From contig JBAKBP010000704.1 in NCBI GenBank assembly GCA_037953745.1, forward strand, positions 186,001 through 250,000: a stretch of DNA of 64,000 nucleotides, in the 5' to 3' direction. Both the position numbers and the translations under genes were made by a program. The stretch is from Lithodes maja (lineage: Eukaryota; Arthropoda; Malacostraca; Decapoda; Lithodidae). Of this stretch, positions 39,865-51,317 are shown piece after piece; position 1 is the stretch's first letter; each line of letters opens with the position of its first letter. A model generated the notes under the pieces. It made no database searches. It saw nothing but the letters and a program-made list of their open reading frames with translations, and was not told the origin of the DNA.

Positions 39865-42800
39865 CATCCATCCCGTGTGCCGATAGGCCATCCTCAAGGA
39901 GTCCTCTCACCAGATCATATGTTTCCATATTAAACAAAATAATTTCATGCAACATTGAGGGGCTAATCCCACGCAAGTTCAAAGCAAAGCTTGAAATAAT
40001 TTCTGAATTAGCATCTGAAGAGGAAGCCCTTATTGTTGCACTTACCGAATCACATCTCTCTGAAAATATTAAAGATGCCGAGGTTAAAATAAACAACTAT
40101 ACATCGTTCAGAACTGATAGAGCAAATAGAAGAAAGAAAGGAGGAATTATCACCTATCTCAAAGACACAATCTCCCCGTACACCAAAGTGATACTTTCAT
40201 TCTCAAACTCAGTTTCTGAGGTACAAATGCTCAACATTGAACACATAAATCTGATGTTTATTGTCATCTATCGCCCTCCTGACTGTACCCAGAACAATTT
40301 TATCCCAATCCTGACACTGATTAAAGACAAAATAAATGAGATGTCAGCTCCCTTACCAAATATCATCCTAACGGGTGATTTCAACTTACCAATAATTGAC
40401 TGGGAAACTGAAGTGGTACAAGGAGGATCTACAGATGCACAATTACAAGCAGCTGCCCTCCTTGACCTAGCAGAGAACTACTGCATGAACCAGTATATCC
40501 GAGTCCCTACACGTGGCAAAAATATCCTAGACCTATTCTTCACTAATAACGAAGAGCTTGTCCACGAGTACACTGTAGACCCAACTACTATATCAGACCA
40601 CAATATAATTGTAATGACGACCAACATAAAATCTTTAGAACACAACAAAGCAATGATACCACCCCAAAGAAACCTAAGTTTAAATGAACTAAATTTTTTC
40701 AGTACTAATACATGCTGGGAGAATATTGATAGAGAATTGGGTGAATTATGTTGGGAGAAATTGTTGACAGATACAGACCCCAATAACCAATATGACTTAC
40801 TGCTGAAACATTGCTTAGCGATTTGTGAAAAATACACCCCTATTAAAAAACAACCCTCAACCACTAAGAAAATTCCCCGTGATCGAAGGATAATAATGAG
40901 AAAACGAAGAAGACTACGAGTAAAAATTGCCCATTCTACCAACGACCACAACCGTACTATGATGCAGCGGAAAATCTTGACGCTAGAAGAGCAGTTGAAA
41001 ACCTCTATTGAAAAAGAAATGAAGCTGAGAGAAGAACAGGCAGTATCTGCAATCAAGTCAAACCCTAAATACTTCTTCAAATATGCAAGTAACCGATCAA
41101 CAATTAAGGCCGCTGTTGGCCCTTTAACAAGTGAGCACGGTAAAATGATTGAAGACCCAACAGAAGTTTGTGAAGCTCTTTGTAAACAGTACGAGAGTGT
41201 TTTCAGTACTCCATTTAAAGATAAGATCATCACAGAACCCAACAACTTTTTCTCCAACAAGATCAAGGACCCATCAATAGTAGATATAGCTTTTACTGAG
41301 AAAGATATAATAGAAGCAGTTAAAGAAATTTCCACCAATGCTGCAGCTGGCCCTGATGGTTTTCCGGCCATACTACTGAAGAAATGTGCAGAAAAGTTGT
41401 GTGTACCTCTCAAAATCCTATACAGATCTTCACTGGATTCCGGGATTGTTCCTGGATTACTGAAGAGAGCTAAGGTAACTCCCGTATTCAAAGGCGGGTC
41501 AAGAGGCAAAGCCGAAAACTACCGACCTATTGCCCTCACATCCCATATCATTAAAACTTTTGAGAAAATTATTGTCAAGAATATTACAAACTACCTTGAA
41601 CAAAACAATAAAATGAATGATAGCCAACACGGATTTCGACAAGGTAGATCATGCTTGTCCCAGCTCCTTGCCCATCATGAAAAAATTGTTAGTACACTAG
41701 AGAATGGCAGCAACATCGATGTAATCTACTTGGACTTCAGTAAGGCCTTCGACAAGGTGGACCACGGAATCCTATTACATAAAGTCCGCAATCTAGGAAT
41801 AGTAGGTCGCCTTGGAGTATGGATCCATAACTTCCTGAACGAGAGAAAGCAATGTGTTGCTGTGGGTGGTGTCATTTCCCATGACTCAAATGTCTACAGT
41901 GGTGTCCCTCAAGGTTCTGTACTGGGCCCACTGCTGTTCCTCATACTCATATCCGACATTGACCAAGGTACACTCTACTCAAAAGTCTCGTCTTTTGCCG
42001 ATGATACCAGAGTAATGAAAGAAACTAAATCAATGGCAGATGTGGACAAATTCAAATCTGACCTTACCAAGCTATATACATGGGCCGAAACAAATAATAT
42101 GTCTTTCAATAATAACAAATTTGAACTGGTTAGATATGGTACAAACAAAATAGAAGAAGTCCACTATTCGGCACATGATGGCCAAAGAATAAAGTGTAAC
42201 AACAAAGTGCTAGACCTAGGGGTAACAATCAGTGATGATGCCACCTTCACTACCCATATCCTAGCAGTAGTACAAAAGACACGAGTCCAGGTTGGCTGGG
42301 TATTGCGTACTTTCGGAACTCGTGAAAGCGAACCTATGTTAACCCTGTATAAGGCCTTGGTAATACCACTCTTGGAATACTGTTGCCAGTTATGGAATCC
42401 CTGGAAGTCACGAGAGAAACAAGCATTGGAAGGCATCCAGCGCTCCTTCACTAGTAAAATAGTGTCTGTGAAGGAGGAAGACTACTGGCAAAGACTTAAG
42501 TCTCTAAACTTGTACTCTCTAGAACGACGCCGAGAAAGATACTTGATCATTTATACCTGGAAAATTCTCAACAACTTAACCCCAAACCTGCTGGGAGAGG
42601 AAGAAAAGGAGTTGATAGAGATAAAAGAAAACCAACGACTGGGCCGTATGTGTATTATCAGGTCAATTAACTCAAGAGCACTGACAAGAGTTAAGACACT
42701 AGAAAATGCCTTCGCTACACGGGGTCCGAAGCTCTACAATGCACTGCCAAAAGAAATAAGAAACCAAAACTACCCAACCGTTGAAAAATTCAAAAAGGAC

Positions 42801-42956
42801 TTGGATGATTTCCTGTCATCACTGCCAGACCAACCAATCCTACCCCACTACTACCTCCGTGCTGCCAGCAACAGCATTCTCGACCAGCTGGCACAGAGGA
42901 GGGTAGAGGGGATGTACAGTGGCGGCGCCGCAACGGCGTGGACCACAGGGCGCTAA
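39837..42956 (+). CDS. LINE ORF2, endonuclease-reverse transcriptase, complete
   Basis: 1039 residues. APE endonuclease about residues 32-265: SCNIEGLIPRKF, ALTESHL, VIYRPPDC, LTGDFNLPIIDW (near 180), and TISDHNIIVMTT. Lys/Arg-rich linker to about 460. RT about 490-800: AAAGPDGFPAILLKKC, AENYRPIALTSHIIKTFE, SQHGFRQGRSCLSQLL, YLDFSKAFDKVDHGIL, YSGVPQGSVLGPLLFL, catalytic SSFADDTRVMK (near 719). The C-terminal domain carries LERRRERYLIIYTWKIL and FKKDLDDFL. The ATG at 39837 lies inside ORF1; a later start is possible but would shorten only the non-conserved leader. No stops or frameshifts, so the protein may be active. It nicks target DNA and reverse-transcribes the LINE RNA. Confidence 0.9.
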   Translation: MATRPKHQLASIPCADRPSSRSPLTRSYVSILNKIISCNIEGLIPRKFKAKLEIISELASEEEALIVALTESHLSENIKDAEVKINNYTSFRTDRANRRKKGGIITYLKDTISPYTKVILSFSNSVSEVQMLNIEHINLMFIVIYRPPDCTQNNFIPILTLIKDKINEMSAPLPNIILTGDFNLPIIDWETEVVQGGSTDAQLQAAALLDLAENYCMNQYIRVPTRGKNILDLFFTNNEELVHEYTVDPTTISDHNIIVMTTNIKSLEHNKAMIPPQRNLSLNELNFFSTNTCWENIDRELGELCWEKLLTDTDPNNQYDLLLKHCLAICEKYTPIKKQPSTTKKIPRDRRIIMRKRRRLRVKIAHSTNDHNRTMMQRKILTLEEQLKTSIEKEMKLREEQAVSAIKSNPKYFFKYASNRSTIKAAVGPLTSEHGKMIEDPTEVCEALCKQYESVFSTPFKDKIITEPNNFFSNKIKDPSIVDIAFTEKDIIEAVKEISTNAAAGPDGFPAILLKKCAEKLCVPLKILYRSSLDSGIVPGLLKRAKVTPVFKGGSRGKAENYRPIALTSHIIKTFEKIIVKNITNYLEQNNKMNDSQHGFRQGRSCLSQLLAHHEKIVSTLENGSNIDVIYLDFSKAFDKVDHGILLHKVRNLGIVGRLGVWIHNFLNERKQCVAVGGVISHDSNVYSGVPQGSVLGPLLFLILISDIDQGTLYSKVSSFADDTRVMKETKSMADVDKFKSDLTKLYTWAETNNMSFNNNKFELVRYGTNKIEEVHYSAHDGQRIKCNNKVLDLGVTISDDATFTTHILAVVQKTRVQVGWVLRTFGTRESEPMLTLYKALVIPLLEYCCQLWNPWKSREKQALEGIQRSFTSKIVSVKEEDYWQRLKSLNLYSLERRRERYLIIYTWKILNNLTPNLLGEEEKELIEIKENQRLGRMCIIRSINSRALTRVKTLENAFATRGPKLYNALPKEIRNQNYPTVEKFKKDLDDFLSSLPDQPILPHYYLRAASNSILDQLAQRRVEGMYSGGAATAWTTGR

Positions 42957-43011
42957 CTGACAGCCCTCAACTACAACCACAGGAACCACCACAGGAACCA
43001 CAGGTGTGTGT

Positions 43012-43594
43012 GGGCTCTACCTTCATTGATGGACAGGCAGTCATAACCAGGTGTGGTGGGAGGGGAGGTGTGGTGGAGTGGTCTTGCCACTGGCCTGGTA
43101 ATCCAAAGGTCCCGGGTTCAAATCCCGATGTATCAATGGGAAGATATTATTGGGATGGAATTTGTGCTATACCTAGTATCAGTGCATTACCACAAGCCCA
43201 CCGAAACGTCAATAAAATACCCTCATTGTTCCCTGATTAAATAGCACTGTATGAATATTCCCATATTCAAAATATGCTACAGGGGTGCAATGCCTGGTGA
43301 GTTATCTGCTCAACAGGTGGCGTTGTGTGTGTGTAAGTGTGAGAGTCCGAGTGTAGGGGGTGAAACAGTGAAGCACGGGAACGAGGTGGCTTCAGAGATG
43401 GGGTCGTTTCGGGCCATGAGTGAACACCGTGCCTCATGTGAAGGCAAGATGGCAGGTGCTCGTTGTACTCTACGTGCTTCACATGTCTCACTCCCTAGAC
43501 TGGAACAAGACCTCACGGGCTTCACTGTTCATTGTAAAGCGGTGAATATTAAGGCTCTCAGCCTATGCCCGAGAGGAAGTAAGTTGGAATATAG

Positions 43595-43630
<36 letters not shown>

Positions 43631-43670
43631 AATATTGTTTACCTTGCCTAGAGTCTACCATGGGCTACTG
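43012..43670 (+). repeat. GT-core unit 6, split by a SINE
   Basis: The core reads to CATAACCA at 43049, is interrupted by an S2 SINE, and resumes at TACATAATATTG (43626) to GGGCTACTG at 43670. Rejoining restores the standard core exactly. Confidence 0.9.
43050..43625 (+). mobile_element. tRNA-derived SINE (family S2), copy 3
   Basis: Box A TGGTGGAGTGG, box B GGTTCAAATCC, body as in the other two copies with an extra ~60-bp stretch (43390-43470, GGCAAGATGGCAGGTGC), and a ~30-A tail at 43595-43625. Inserted in a GT core. The target duplication is obscured by the poly-A. Confidence 0.9.
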
Positions 43671-43686
43671 TGTGTGTGTGTGTGTG

Positions 43687-44440
43687 TAATAATAATAATA
43701 ATAATAATAATAAACGGTTTATTAAAGAATGGCAGCCTCATTAGCTGAAAATACACATTTTACAATTAGTGGATGAACATGAGATGTACATATATGAAAA
43801 TGGTAAGCTCAGTTTACAATGGGTGAGTATAATATACTTTACATTAAAACAAAAAATTAATACAATAATTATGCTAGTGCAAAATACAAATTATCATAAA
43901 TTAACCATGAGAGTAAGTGATTTACAATGCATATACAGTACACATTTATTTTACTCATATATATACAGAACATACATATATACGCATACGTACACACATA
44001 AATACGCATATATATATACATACATACATACATAAGAACATAAGAACATGCAGTAACTGTGCACATGCCCGTATACATAAACGCTCACGTATGCAAACAA
44101 ACATACATACATACAAAAACTGTTCTGGTAGGGTCAGGTGAGGCTAATAATGGGAGTTAAATCCTTGGGAGAGATTAAATGAGGGAATTGGAAAAGGGTT
44201 AATGGGGCAACGGACTGTAGGTCAGGTATAGCCAATTAGAATGGAATGTCAAAACGTCGTCGGAAGAGATCAAATGAGGAGTTTGAAAAGGGTTAAGACG
44301 AAATGGCCTACGGGTCCGGTCCGTACAGGTAGGGTCAGGTAAAGCCTACTACAATGGGAGGTAATCCTCGGTAGAGAACAAAAGAAGAATATAAAATAAG
44401 GAGAGACAGCTGGGGGGAATTATAGTATATGGGACATTCT
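43687..44440 (-). mobile_element. Unclassified retroelement 3' end with (ATT)n tail
   Basis: On the minus strand the segment ends AAAGAA-complement, AATAAACCG, then (ATT)n: a polyadenylation-like signal next to a trinucleotide tail, as in several non-LTR elements. The interior has CATA/TACA microsatellites (43985-44115) and a degenerate repeat of about 100 bp (GGGTCAGGT... AAATGAGG... AAAAGGGTTAA at 44130, 44225, 44330). No coding motif. Confidence 0.45.
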
Positions 44441-44467
44441 TCAGTGTGTGTGTGTGTGTGTGTGTGT

Positions 44468-44545
44468 GGGCTCTACCTTCATTGATGGACAGGCAGTCAT
44501 AACCATACATAATAGTGTTTACCTTGCCTAGAGTCTACCATGGGC

Positions 44546-44616
<71 letters not shown>

Positions 44617-44691
44617 CTCTACCTTCATTGATGGACAGGCAGTCATAACCATACATAATATTGTTTACCTTGCCTAGAGTCTATACCATGG

Positions 44692-44730
<39 letters not shown>
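44468..44730 (+). repeat. GT-core units 7 and 8
   Basis: Unit 7 ends CTACCATGGGCTACTG, unit 8 ends TATACCATGGACTAGTG. Long GT tracts follow both. The order of end variants is the same as in units 1-2. Confidence 0.92.
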
Positions 44731-44733
<3 letters not shown>

Positions 44734-46093
44734 TAAAGTCTTGGAGAGAATAATGGTTAAGAACATGGCTCAATATCTCGAACAAAACAACAAAATGAAC
44801 CAAGACCAACATGGTTTTCGCACTGGGCGTTCATGCCTCTCCCAACTGCTTGCCCACTATGAAACAATTTTAGAAAAGCTGGAATATAACAAAAATGTTG
44901 ATGTGGTCTATCTTGATTTCGCAAAAGCCTTTGACAAGGTAGACCAAGGCATTTTGTTACACAAGATAAGACAAATGGGCATTACTGGAAAGCTCGGGAT
45001 GTGGCTGCACTCGTTTCTTACTGACAGGGAGCAGTGTGTAGCGGCTAGCGGTGCAGTGTCTCGGCCGTCGATGGTCAACAGTGGGGTGCCACAGGGATCG
45101 GTCCTTGAACCTCTGCTATTTCTGATCCACATATCCGACATAAACAGACACGTCTTACACTCGTCTATAGCTTCTTTTGCCGATGACACCAGGGTACTGA
45201 AGGAAGTTTCTTCAGTATCGGATGCCGAAAAATTACAAACTGATCTGGCATCACTTTACTCGTGGGCAGAGCATAATAACATGTCCTTCAACGACAAAAA
45301 ATTTGAGCATATACATTACAGTTCAGGGGGAATCAATTACAATGCACACACGTTTGCAGCACCGGACGGTTCACATATAGACACCAAGGAGTATATAAGA
45401 GACCTAGGAATTACCCTCAGTTGTGACGGAAACTTTACCCAACATATACAAAATGTGGTAAAGAAGGCACGAAGCCAGGCTGGCTGGATCCTTCGCACTT
45501 TCCGGACACGTGAAAGGCTTCCTATGCTGACGTTATACAAGTCACTCGTGATACCATTGCTAGAGTATTGTTGTCAGCTATGGAGTCTGTGGCGAGCAGG
45601 AGAGAAGCAGTCACTTGAAACAGTACAACGATCTTTCACCGATAGAATATCTGACGTCCGACATTTAGACTACTGGGCAAAGTTACGTGAACTCGACCTT
45701 TACTCACTAGAAAGGCGTAGAGAAAGGTACGCTATATTATACATCTACAAAATATTGACCGAAAAATCTGTAAATAACTTGAATATACGGTTTAGCATCC
45801 ACCAACGACGGGGTCGGCTCTGCCATATTGAAAGGATATACCCCAGAGCAAGTACAAGAATCAAGACGCTCAAAGAAAACGCTTTTGCTATAAGAGGGCC
45901 ACTCCTTTTCAATGCTCTGCCCAAACACTTGCGTGACTCAACGGAACATAACCTTGAACGTTTCAAGAACCAACTAGATAAATTCCTACGGATAATACCC
46001 GATCAACCCAAGCTGCCACATTACCACCTCTGCGCTGCCAGCAACAGCATCATAGACCAGATGGCGAAGAGACGAGCAGACGGGTTATACTAG
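44731..46093 (+). CDS. LINE ORF2, RT C-terminal two thirds, open
   Basis: An open frame of about 450 codons (it continues upstream only as GT repeat). It starts at VLERIMVKNMAQYLEQNNK and contains DQHGFRTGRSCLSQLL, YLDFAKAFDKVDQGIL, NSGVPQGSVLEPLLFLIH, catalytic ASFADDTRVLKEV, NNMSFNDKKFEHI and the C-terminal LERRRERYAILYIYKIL. It lacks the endonuclease and RT N-terminus because of 5' truncation, so it is inactive alone, but has no disabling mutations in what remains. Confidence 0.87.
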
Positions 46094-46164
46094 TGGCGGC
46101 GCATCAGCGTGGCCACGGGCAGCAACTACTGCCTGAAACTACTCACCACAGGAACCACCACAGG
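44731..46164 (+). mobile_element. GT-associated LINE, 5'-truncated copy c
   Basis: Starts mid-RT directly after (GT)n and ends CAGGAACCACCACAG directly before (GT)n. Related to but clearly diverged from copy b, and nearly identical to fragment a over the last 250 bp. So at least two subfamilies share the GT-tract location. Confidence 0.88.
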
Positions 46165-46191
46165 TGTGTGTGTGTGTGCGCGTGTGTGTGT

Positions 46192-46271
46192 GGGCTCTAC
46201 CTTCATTGATGGACAGGCAGTCATAACCATACATAATATTGTTTACCTTGCCTAGAGTCTATACCATGGGC

Positions 46272-46320
<49 letters not shown>
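46192..46320 (+). repeat. GT-core unit 9
   Basis: One complete core ending TATACCATGGGCTACTG followed by (GT)n, into which Gypsy element 2 is inserted. Confidence 0.92.
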
Positions 46321-46325
<5 letters not shown>

Positions 46326-48113
46326 CGTTGACCACTCCGTTAGAACCGCATGGCTTGTCCTACAGTGACTCACTAGGATCGCCAGGGCAGTGGATGGGGC
46401 TACAGTTTATGTATTAGAGTGTGCTTTATTTCATATGAAAGCTCGTGTCATGGGCAGTCCAGAAAGGCTCTTTGTTTTCGCCCATGTCAAGGCTTTATAT
46501 ATTTAATTGTAAAGTATATATTTTATCATCAACTAGTAATGATAGGATCTGGGAGAGAGAGAGGGAGTAGAACAGAGTGAGAGGGCGCGCGCAGTGTTTT
46601 TTGTCCCGCTCGATGACGTCACGGCTGGCTGCCTCGCGGGGGTTGGTGGAGAGAGGCCCTTACCATGCTGCGAGCTCTTGTTAGTGGCTAGATCACTTGT
46701 AACCGCTGTTTTCCCACGCGGCTCGAGCTAGTGCGAGTATATATACTGGTTCCTCGCCACTCTCTCCCTCAGATCTGGTTTCTAGAACACACCCATCTTT
46801 TTTTCCCTTGCTATCTATCCCCGCTCCGTACCTGAGAATCTTTTCCTCTGCCTATCTCTCTCATTTTCCATATCTTTCACCACCTTTTATTAATATTATA
46901 CCCCCTCTGGTTAACTCTGCAAAATCAGCTTAATGCTGGCCAGTTGTATTTTGTGTTAAGGTCTGATATAGCCTGTGTATGTTAGTTGTTAAGATAAGTG
47001 GATCACGAAGCATTGGTTGGCTTTCATATTGCCGCTTCCTTTAATTATTAGTGTTCTGCTGGATTAGATAATGCTAGACTAGGAGTCTGATATTATAGGT
47101 ATTGTTTCCTATGAGTGCTGGCTTTAGTTAAAAGCGGCACGACATACCTGAGAACTGGAGTTGATTGAGTAAATTCTAGTCTGTGTGCCATTGAGAGTAG
47201 AGCATGCACGAATGAGGGCTTTTTGCCTATACCATTCTGCACTGTTCTGGTCTCGATTGTTTGTCTTTGAGGTACGCCAGGAGAACGCTTAATACTTCGG
47301 TATTAAGGTTTCTCAAGAGAGCTACCCTTCATTATAACGTAATATTTGACACACAGACTTGAGATTTGCACTAGGCTATGCAGCATGCCATACGCACCAG
47401 TATCTCGTATCATTGACTCTAGCTAGACTTTATCAGTCACAGTAGACATTAAGTATATTAACCTAATTACTCTTTTTATGCATACCCATTTTATTATTAC
47501 ACAAGCATTTCGCAGCCTAGTTTGATGTATTGAGACACAAACGACTTAGGCTCTTTTTGTTGATAGGAATACTGTATTGTCGTGGCGATTATTATTAGTG
47601 TTGTAGTGTTTAGGATATTCTTGGCTCCGACGGCATTATATATTCTGCCTTTTTGTGTGCATAGCCTGCACGAGCATTGTTCCGCTGCCTGCCTTTTTGG
47701 GTTCCATTTCCGATACGAGCATCTTTATAGCATCTAACATTTAAAGAAGATTCCTTGTTAGTGTTGAAGGACTTTAGTGCACTTTCTTTCATGCAGGAGT
47801 GCCTGACATTTATTGATTAAAGTAAAGTAAGCTGTAACTTCTCTTACCACCTTACTTTGCATACCATAACCAAGCACCTTCGGTTATAGGTAGTAATAGG
47901 CTGTTTTCACATAACATTAAGCCTAGAGTAGACGCACATTTATTGAGAGTTTGATAGCCTATTATTGCATATAGAACTCTGTAGAGTATTTGTGTTCTTT
48001 GTTCACTGGGAATATACTTCAGAGGTTGGAGCTAGCGCTTTCCGTTGTAACATTTATGCCATTACTAGTCCAATGAATAAGAGCCCTGATATATTTGAAC
48101 CCCAGTCGTAACA
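46321..48113 (+). repeat. Gypsy 2 5' LTR
   Basis: 1793 bp, TG...CA ends. A likely TATA box (TATATATA, 46738-46745) lies in GCGAGTATATATACTGG, with CTCAGATC about 30 bp downstream as a possible initiator. Its sequence is unlike the Gypsy 1 LTR apart from the ends. Confidence 0.92.
46738..46745 (+). promoter_or_regulatory. Putative TATA box in Gypsy 2 LTR
   Basis: TATATATA in a GC-richer context (CTCGAGCTAGTGCGAG upstream). The equivalent in the 3' LTR is at 52207-52214. Promoter role is inferred from position and sequence only. Confidence 0.45.
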
Positions 48114-48115
48114 AA

Positions 48116-48129
48116 TGGCGACCTTACCT
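48116..48129 (+). promoter_or_regulatory. Gypsy 2 primer-binding site
   Basis: TGGCGACCTTACCT lies two bases after the LTR, sharing TGGCGACCTT with Gypsy 1. Same inferred tRNA primer. Confidence 0.7.
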
Positions 48130-48331
48130 AGGATTTGGTGAACCTACATTTATTAGCAGGGAACATTTGTTGTTTTGGAGAATATTTTGCGGGGATCAGC
48201 AAGAATTTTTTTTTTTTTGCAACATAGTATAGCCCTTGAGTATTTCCGAGAATGTTTGTGTGTATATTGAGGTATAAGAGTTTGGGGTGCTTCTTTTCTG
48301 AATATTGTGGTGAGAAATTTTTGTGAGCATC

Positions 48332-48463
48332 ATGTCTTATACCGGATCAGAGGAGAATGGAGACACAGTACGTCATGTCGAAACTGAGGAACAGCAGTAT
48401 GGTGAAATGGTTAATCAGGGATGGGTTGCCCCTGGGGGGACCACCGGTAATTTTAAACAGTAA
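48332..48463 (+). pseudogene. Gypsy 2 Gag N-terminus, frame cut by deletion
   Basis: ATG at 48332 opens a 43-codon frame starting MSYTGSEENGDTV, similar in position and style to the start of Gypsy 1 Gag. It stops at 48461. The following Gag sequence is in another frame, so a deletion near 48440-48465 removed most of the N-terminal Gag and broke the frame. Confidence 0.65.
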
Positions 48464-51317
48464 CCGTGTTCCTGATCAGTCTGTCTCGCACTTATGGAAA
48501 CTGGTTCCGGTGTTTGATGAGAGTGGGGTAACAGAATTTTTCGCACGCTTTGAGAAGAAGTGCCAGGAACACCAGTGGCCAGAGAATAAATGGGCAGCAC
48601 TTGTATCCTCTAGAATAAGAGGCAAGGGTCTTAAAGCCTACGATGCGTTACCTTTGGAGTCATGTATTGTGTATGAGGATCTCAAGGAGGCTGTCCTGAG
48701 GGCTTACGAATTGCAACCAGAAACGTACCGTTTGAAGTTCCGGGGTGTAACTAAGGGAAGAGATAGCACCTTTTTGGAACACGCCCGGGACTTGTCCGAT
48801 GCTATGGGAAACTGGCTCCGATCTGAGAAGGTCACAACATTTGATGAAATTAAGCAGTTAATGATGTTGGAGCAGTTCTTTAAGAGTACGGGCGGTGATC
48901 TAACTTTGAACTTGAAGGAGAAAAACCCAAGAACTCTAGTCGAAGCAGCAGAAATGGCTGATCGACGGCTGTCGTTGATTCGGGGTTGCGGGTCCTCACA
49001 GAAGTACGATGTAAGTGCTAAAGACCGTTATCCTCCCCCTCCCCGTAACAATGACACATTTAAACAGAAGAGCCATGAAACTAAAACTGAATCCAAACCT
49101 TACACCACACCATATGTGAAAAGTCAGGGGCCTTTTACATCACAGTATAAGCCGAAACCAAAATTTATGTGTTTTAGTTGCCACCAGGAGGGTCATAAGG
49201 CAAATGAGTGCCCTAGTCGACCTCCTCCGGCAGCCGTGTCTTTTGCTCACGGCATTGGAGTGTTCAAGAGGACATCGGATTTTGTTAGAGGCATTTCTTC
49301 CGAGGTAAATACACTGCCAGTGCAGAAGGATCCGGAAGGCTTATTCCCTGTCCGTGATGCCTTTAGTGACCACAGGGGACTCGGTTGTGTGGAGTGGGGG
49401 GGTAGAAGACATGAGGTGAGAATTTTGCGTGACACTGGGGCATCGCAAACACTGTTGAGAAATTTCACTGGTAAACCTGTCAATACGGCACGGGTGGTTG
49501 TGGTTCAGGGAGTTAATGCGACAAGGTCATACCCGCTTGTGAGAATGAAGGTGGAAGTTGATGGTGTGACTCGTGACCTGGATGTAGGAATTGTGGAGAA
49601 GTTACCTGTTGGGGGCGTCGACCTCCTTCTCGGCAACGACTTTGCGGGACCTACTTCTGAGGCTCCCCCCTTGGTCGTTGCCGAGAAGCCGGCCGACGTG
49701 AGTAGGGAGGAGCAGGAGTGGGTTGAGAAGTGTCCGGGGCAGCCTATGGCGTGTGTTGCCACCGGAGATCCTGCATCCAGGGAGTCACATTCTGGTCAAC
49801 AATCTTTAGATCAGCGGAGGAAGGGTACCGAGAAGGGGTTGAAAGTTGATGCGGTTGAGAGTTTAGTATCAGCGGACATTCTCGGGGACTCATTATTAGG
49901 ACCACATTTCGAGTCTAGAGAAGACCCATTAACTGTTCCTGAGAAGGCAGTGGATGGGCTTAAAAAGACGATGAGACAGCAACGGTACACAGAGAGAGAG
50001 CAACGGGAGGCCAAACTTAATGTAGGAGGGGGGCATGAGTTGTTTCGCAAACACTTGGATAGGCTTGCTCCTTCGGACATTCGTAAGTTGCAATTGGAAG
50101 ACCCGGAGGTTCTTGAATGTGGTACCGGTGCTGTCGAGTTGAAGGAGGACAGTGTTGCACAGTCGAGAGATGTAGCAACGAGGTACCCTGACGCGTACCC
50201 TATGAGAAATGGGTCAGCGAAGACGGTGGTCCGAGGCTTGCTAGTGTATTTTTCCCGGTATGGTTACCCGCAGGAGATTCATGTTGTTTTGTTTGCTGCA
50301 CGGGAGGTACCTGGGGAAAGTTTGGGATTCAGCCCTAATGAGCTCGTCTTTGGACACCGTGTCAGAGGGCCTCTCCATATGGTTGAAGAAGTATGGGAGG
50401 GAGCAGAAAAACCTTGTTCTATGCTCAAGTGTGTCCTCAACAGTCGAGAACGGATGTTGCGCAGTCTGGAGTTGGCTGGCCGTAATTTGACTAGCTATCA
50501 GGCCCTCATGAAGGACAGGTACGACCTCAAGGTTGAACTGAGGGAGTTTCACGTGGGTCAGGAAGTGTTGATTCTACTGCCCCTTGTAGGTCACCCCTTA
50601 TCCGCGAAGTACACTGGTCCTTATAGGGTGGTGGAGGAGCTATCGGACCTGGTTTACTTGGTAGCCACTCCAGACAGACGGAAGCGCAATCAGTTATGTC
50701 ATGTTAATCCCATGAAGGAGTATGAGAGGCACCCCCCTGAGCCTCTCACTGTGCCTGTGATGACGTTTAGCAGTCAAGGTGGAGAAGGAGAACGGGACAG
50801 TCAAGCTCAGGTGGAGGATAACTGGAAGGATAAGAAGTTCAATTGGGCGCCTGAGTGTGAGAAGGTGTTTAGAGAAGTAAAACACCTGTTGTGCACTCAC
50901 CCGATCCTCAGGGCCCCTGACTTTAGCCTACCTTTCCAACTAGCAACGGAGGCTAGTGGTGTGGGGGCTGGTGCCGTCCTTGTGGAAAAGGACGATGATG
51001 GGCTGGAGCATCCTGTTAGTTTCTGCTCAGAGAAGTACAATTCGGCCCAGGGGAGCTGCTCTGTTGTCGAGGAGGAGCTGCTGGCGGTTGTACTTGCTCT
51101 GAGGCATTTCGAAGTCTGTGTTCCAGCCTATGGTCCGGTCGTTGTAGTTTACCCAGATCATCACCCTCTCAAGTTCTTGGACCAGTTTCACAATCGGAAT
51201 ATGAGGCTGACCAGGTGGTCACTAAGGTTATTGGTATATAACCTGGACATACGCCATATTGCCGGTTGTGACAACGTGGTTGCAGATGGTCATTCAAGGG
51301 TATATGATCCTGGGTAG
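48357..51317 (+). pseudogene. Gypsy 2 deleted Gag-PR-(INT)-RH frame
   Basis: 986 codons without a stop, but it lacks the native start. SCAN-like Gag (ELQPETYRLKFRG, IKQLMMLEQF) about 40-220; CCHC CFSCHQEGHKANEC near 270; protease LRDTGASQTLL near 355. Then three in-frame joins relative to Gypsy 1: near 50168 (zinc module and first integrase Asp lost), near 50279 (second Asp and Glu lost) and near 50822 (all of RT lost). A GPY module (GPYRVVEELSDL) survives. RNase H has substitutions at expected catalytic positions (ATEASG for ATDASG) and YPDHHPL for YTDHHPL. It cannot replicate itself but could be mobilised in trans by a related element. Confidence 0.88.

Larger units (their letters stand above)
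39101..43006 (+). mobile_element. GT-associated LINE, longest copy (copy b), CCCH-type ORF1
   Basis: 3.9-kb APE-type LINE with (GT)n on both sides. Its ORF1 has CCCH zinc fingers and overlaps a complete ORF2. The 3' end is CAGGAACCACAG without poly-A, directly abutting GTGTGTG. ORF1 opens within the GT tract, so the 5' end is probably truncated inside ORF1. All ORF2 catalytic motifs look intact. Confidence 0.9.

Noticed and set aside
40478..41509. 343-codon minus-strand frame
   Set aside because: Antisense shadow of the intact LINE ORF2. Its codon content follows from the plus-strand gene.
47610..47792. 60-codon minus-strand frame repeated at 53078-53260
   Set aside because: It lies within the Gypsy 2 LTRs. 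Same reasoning as above.
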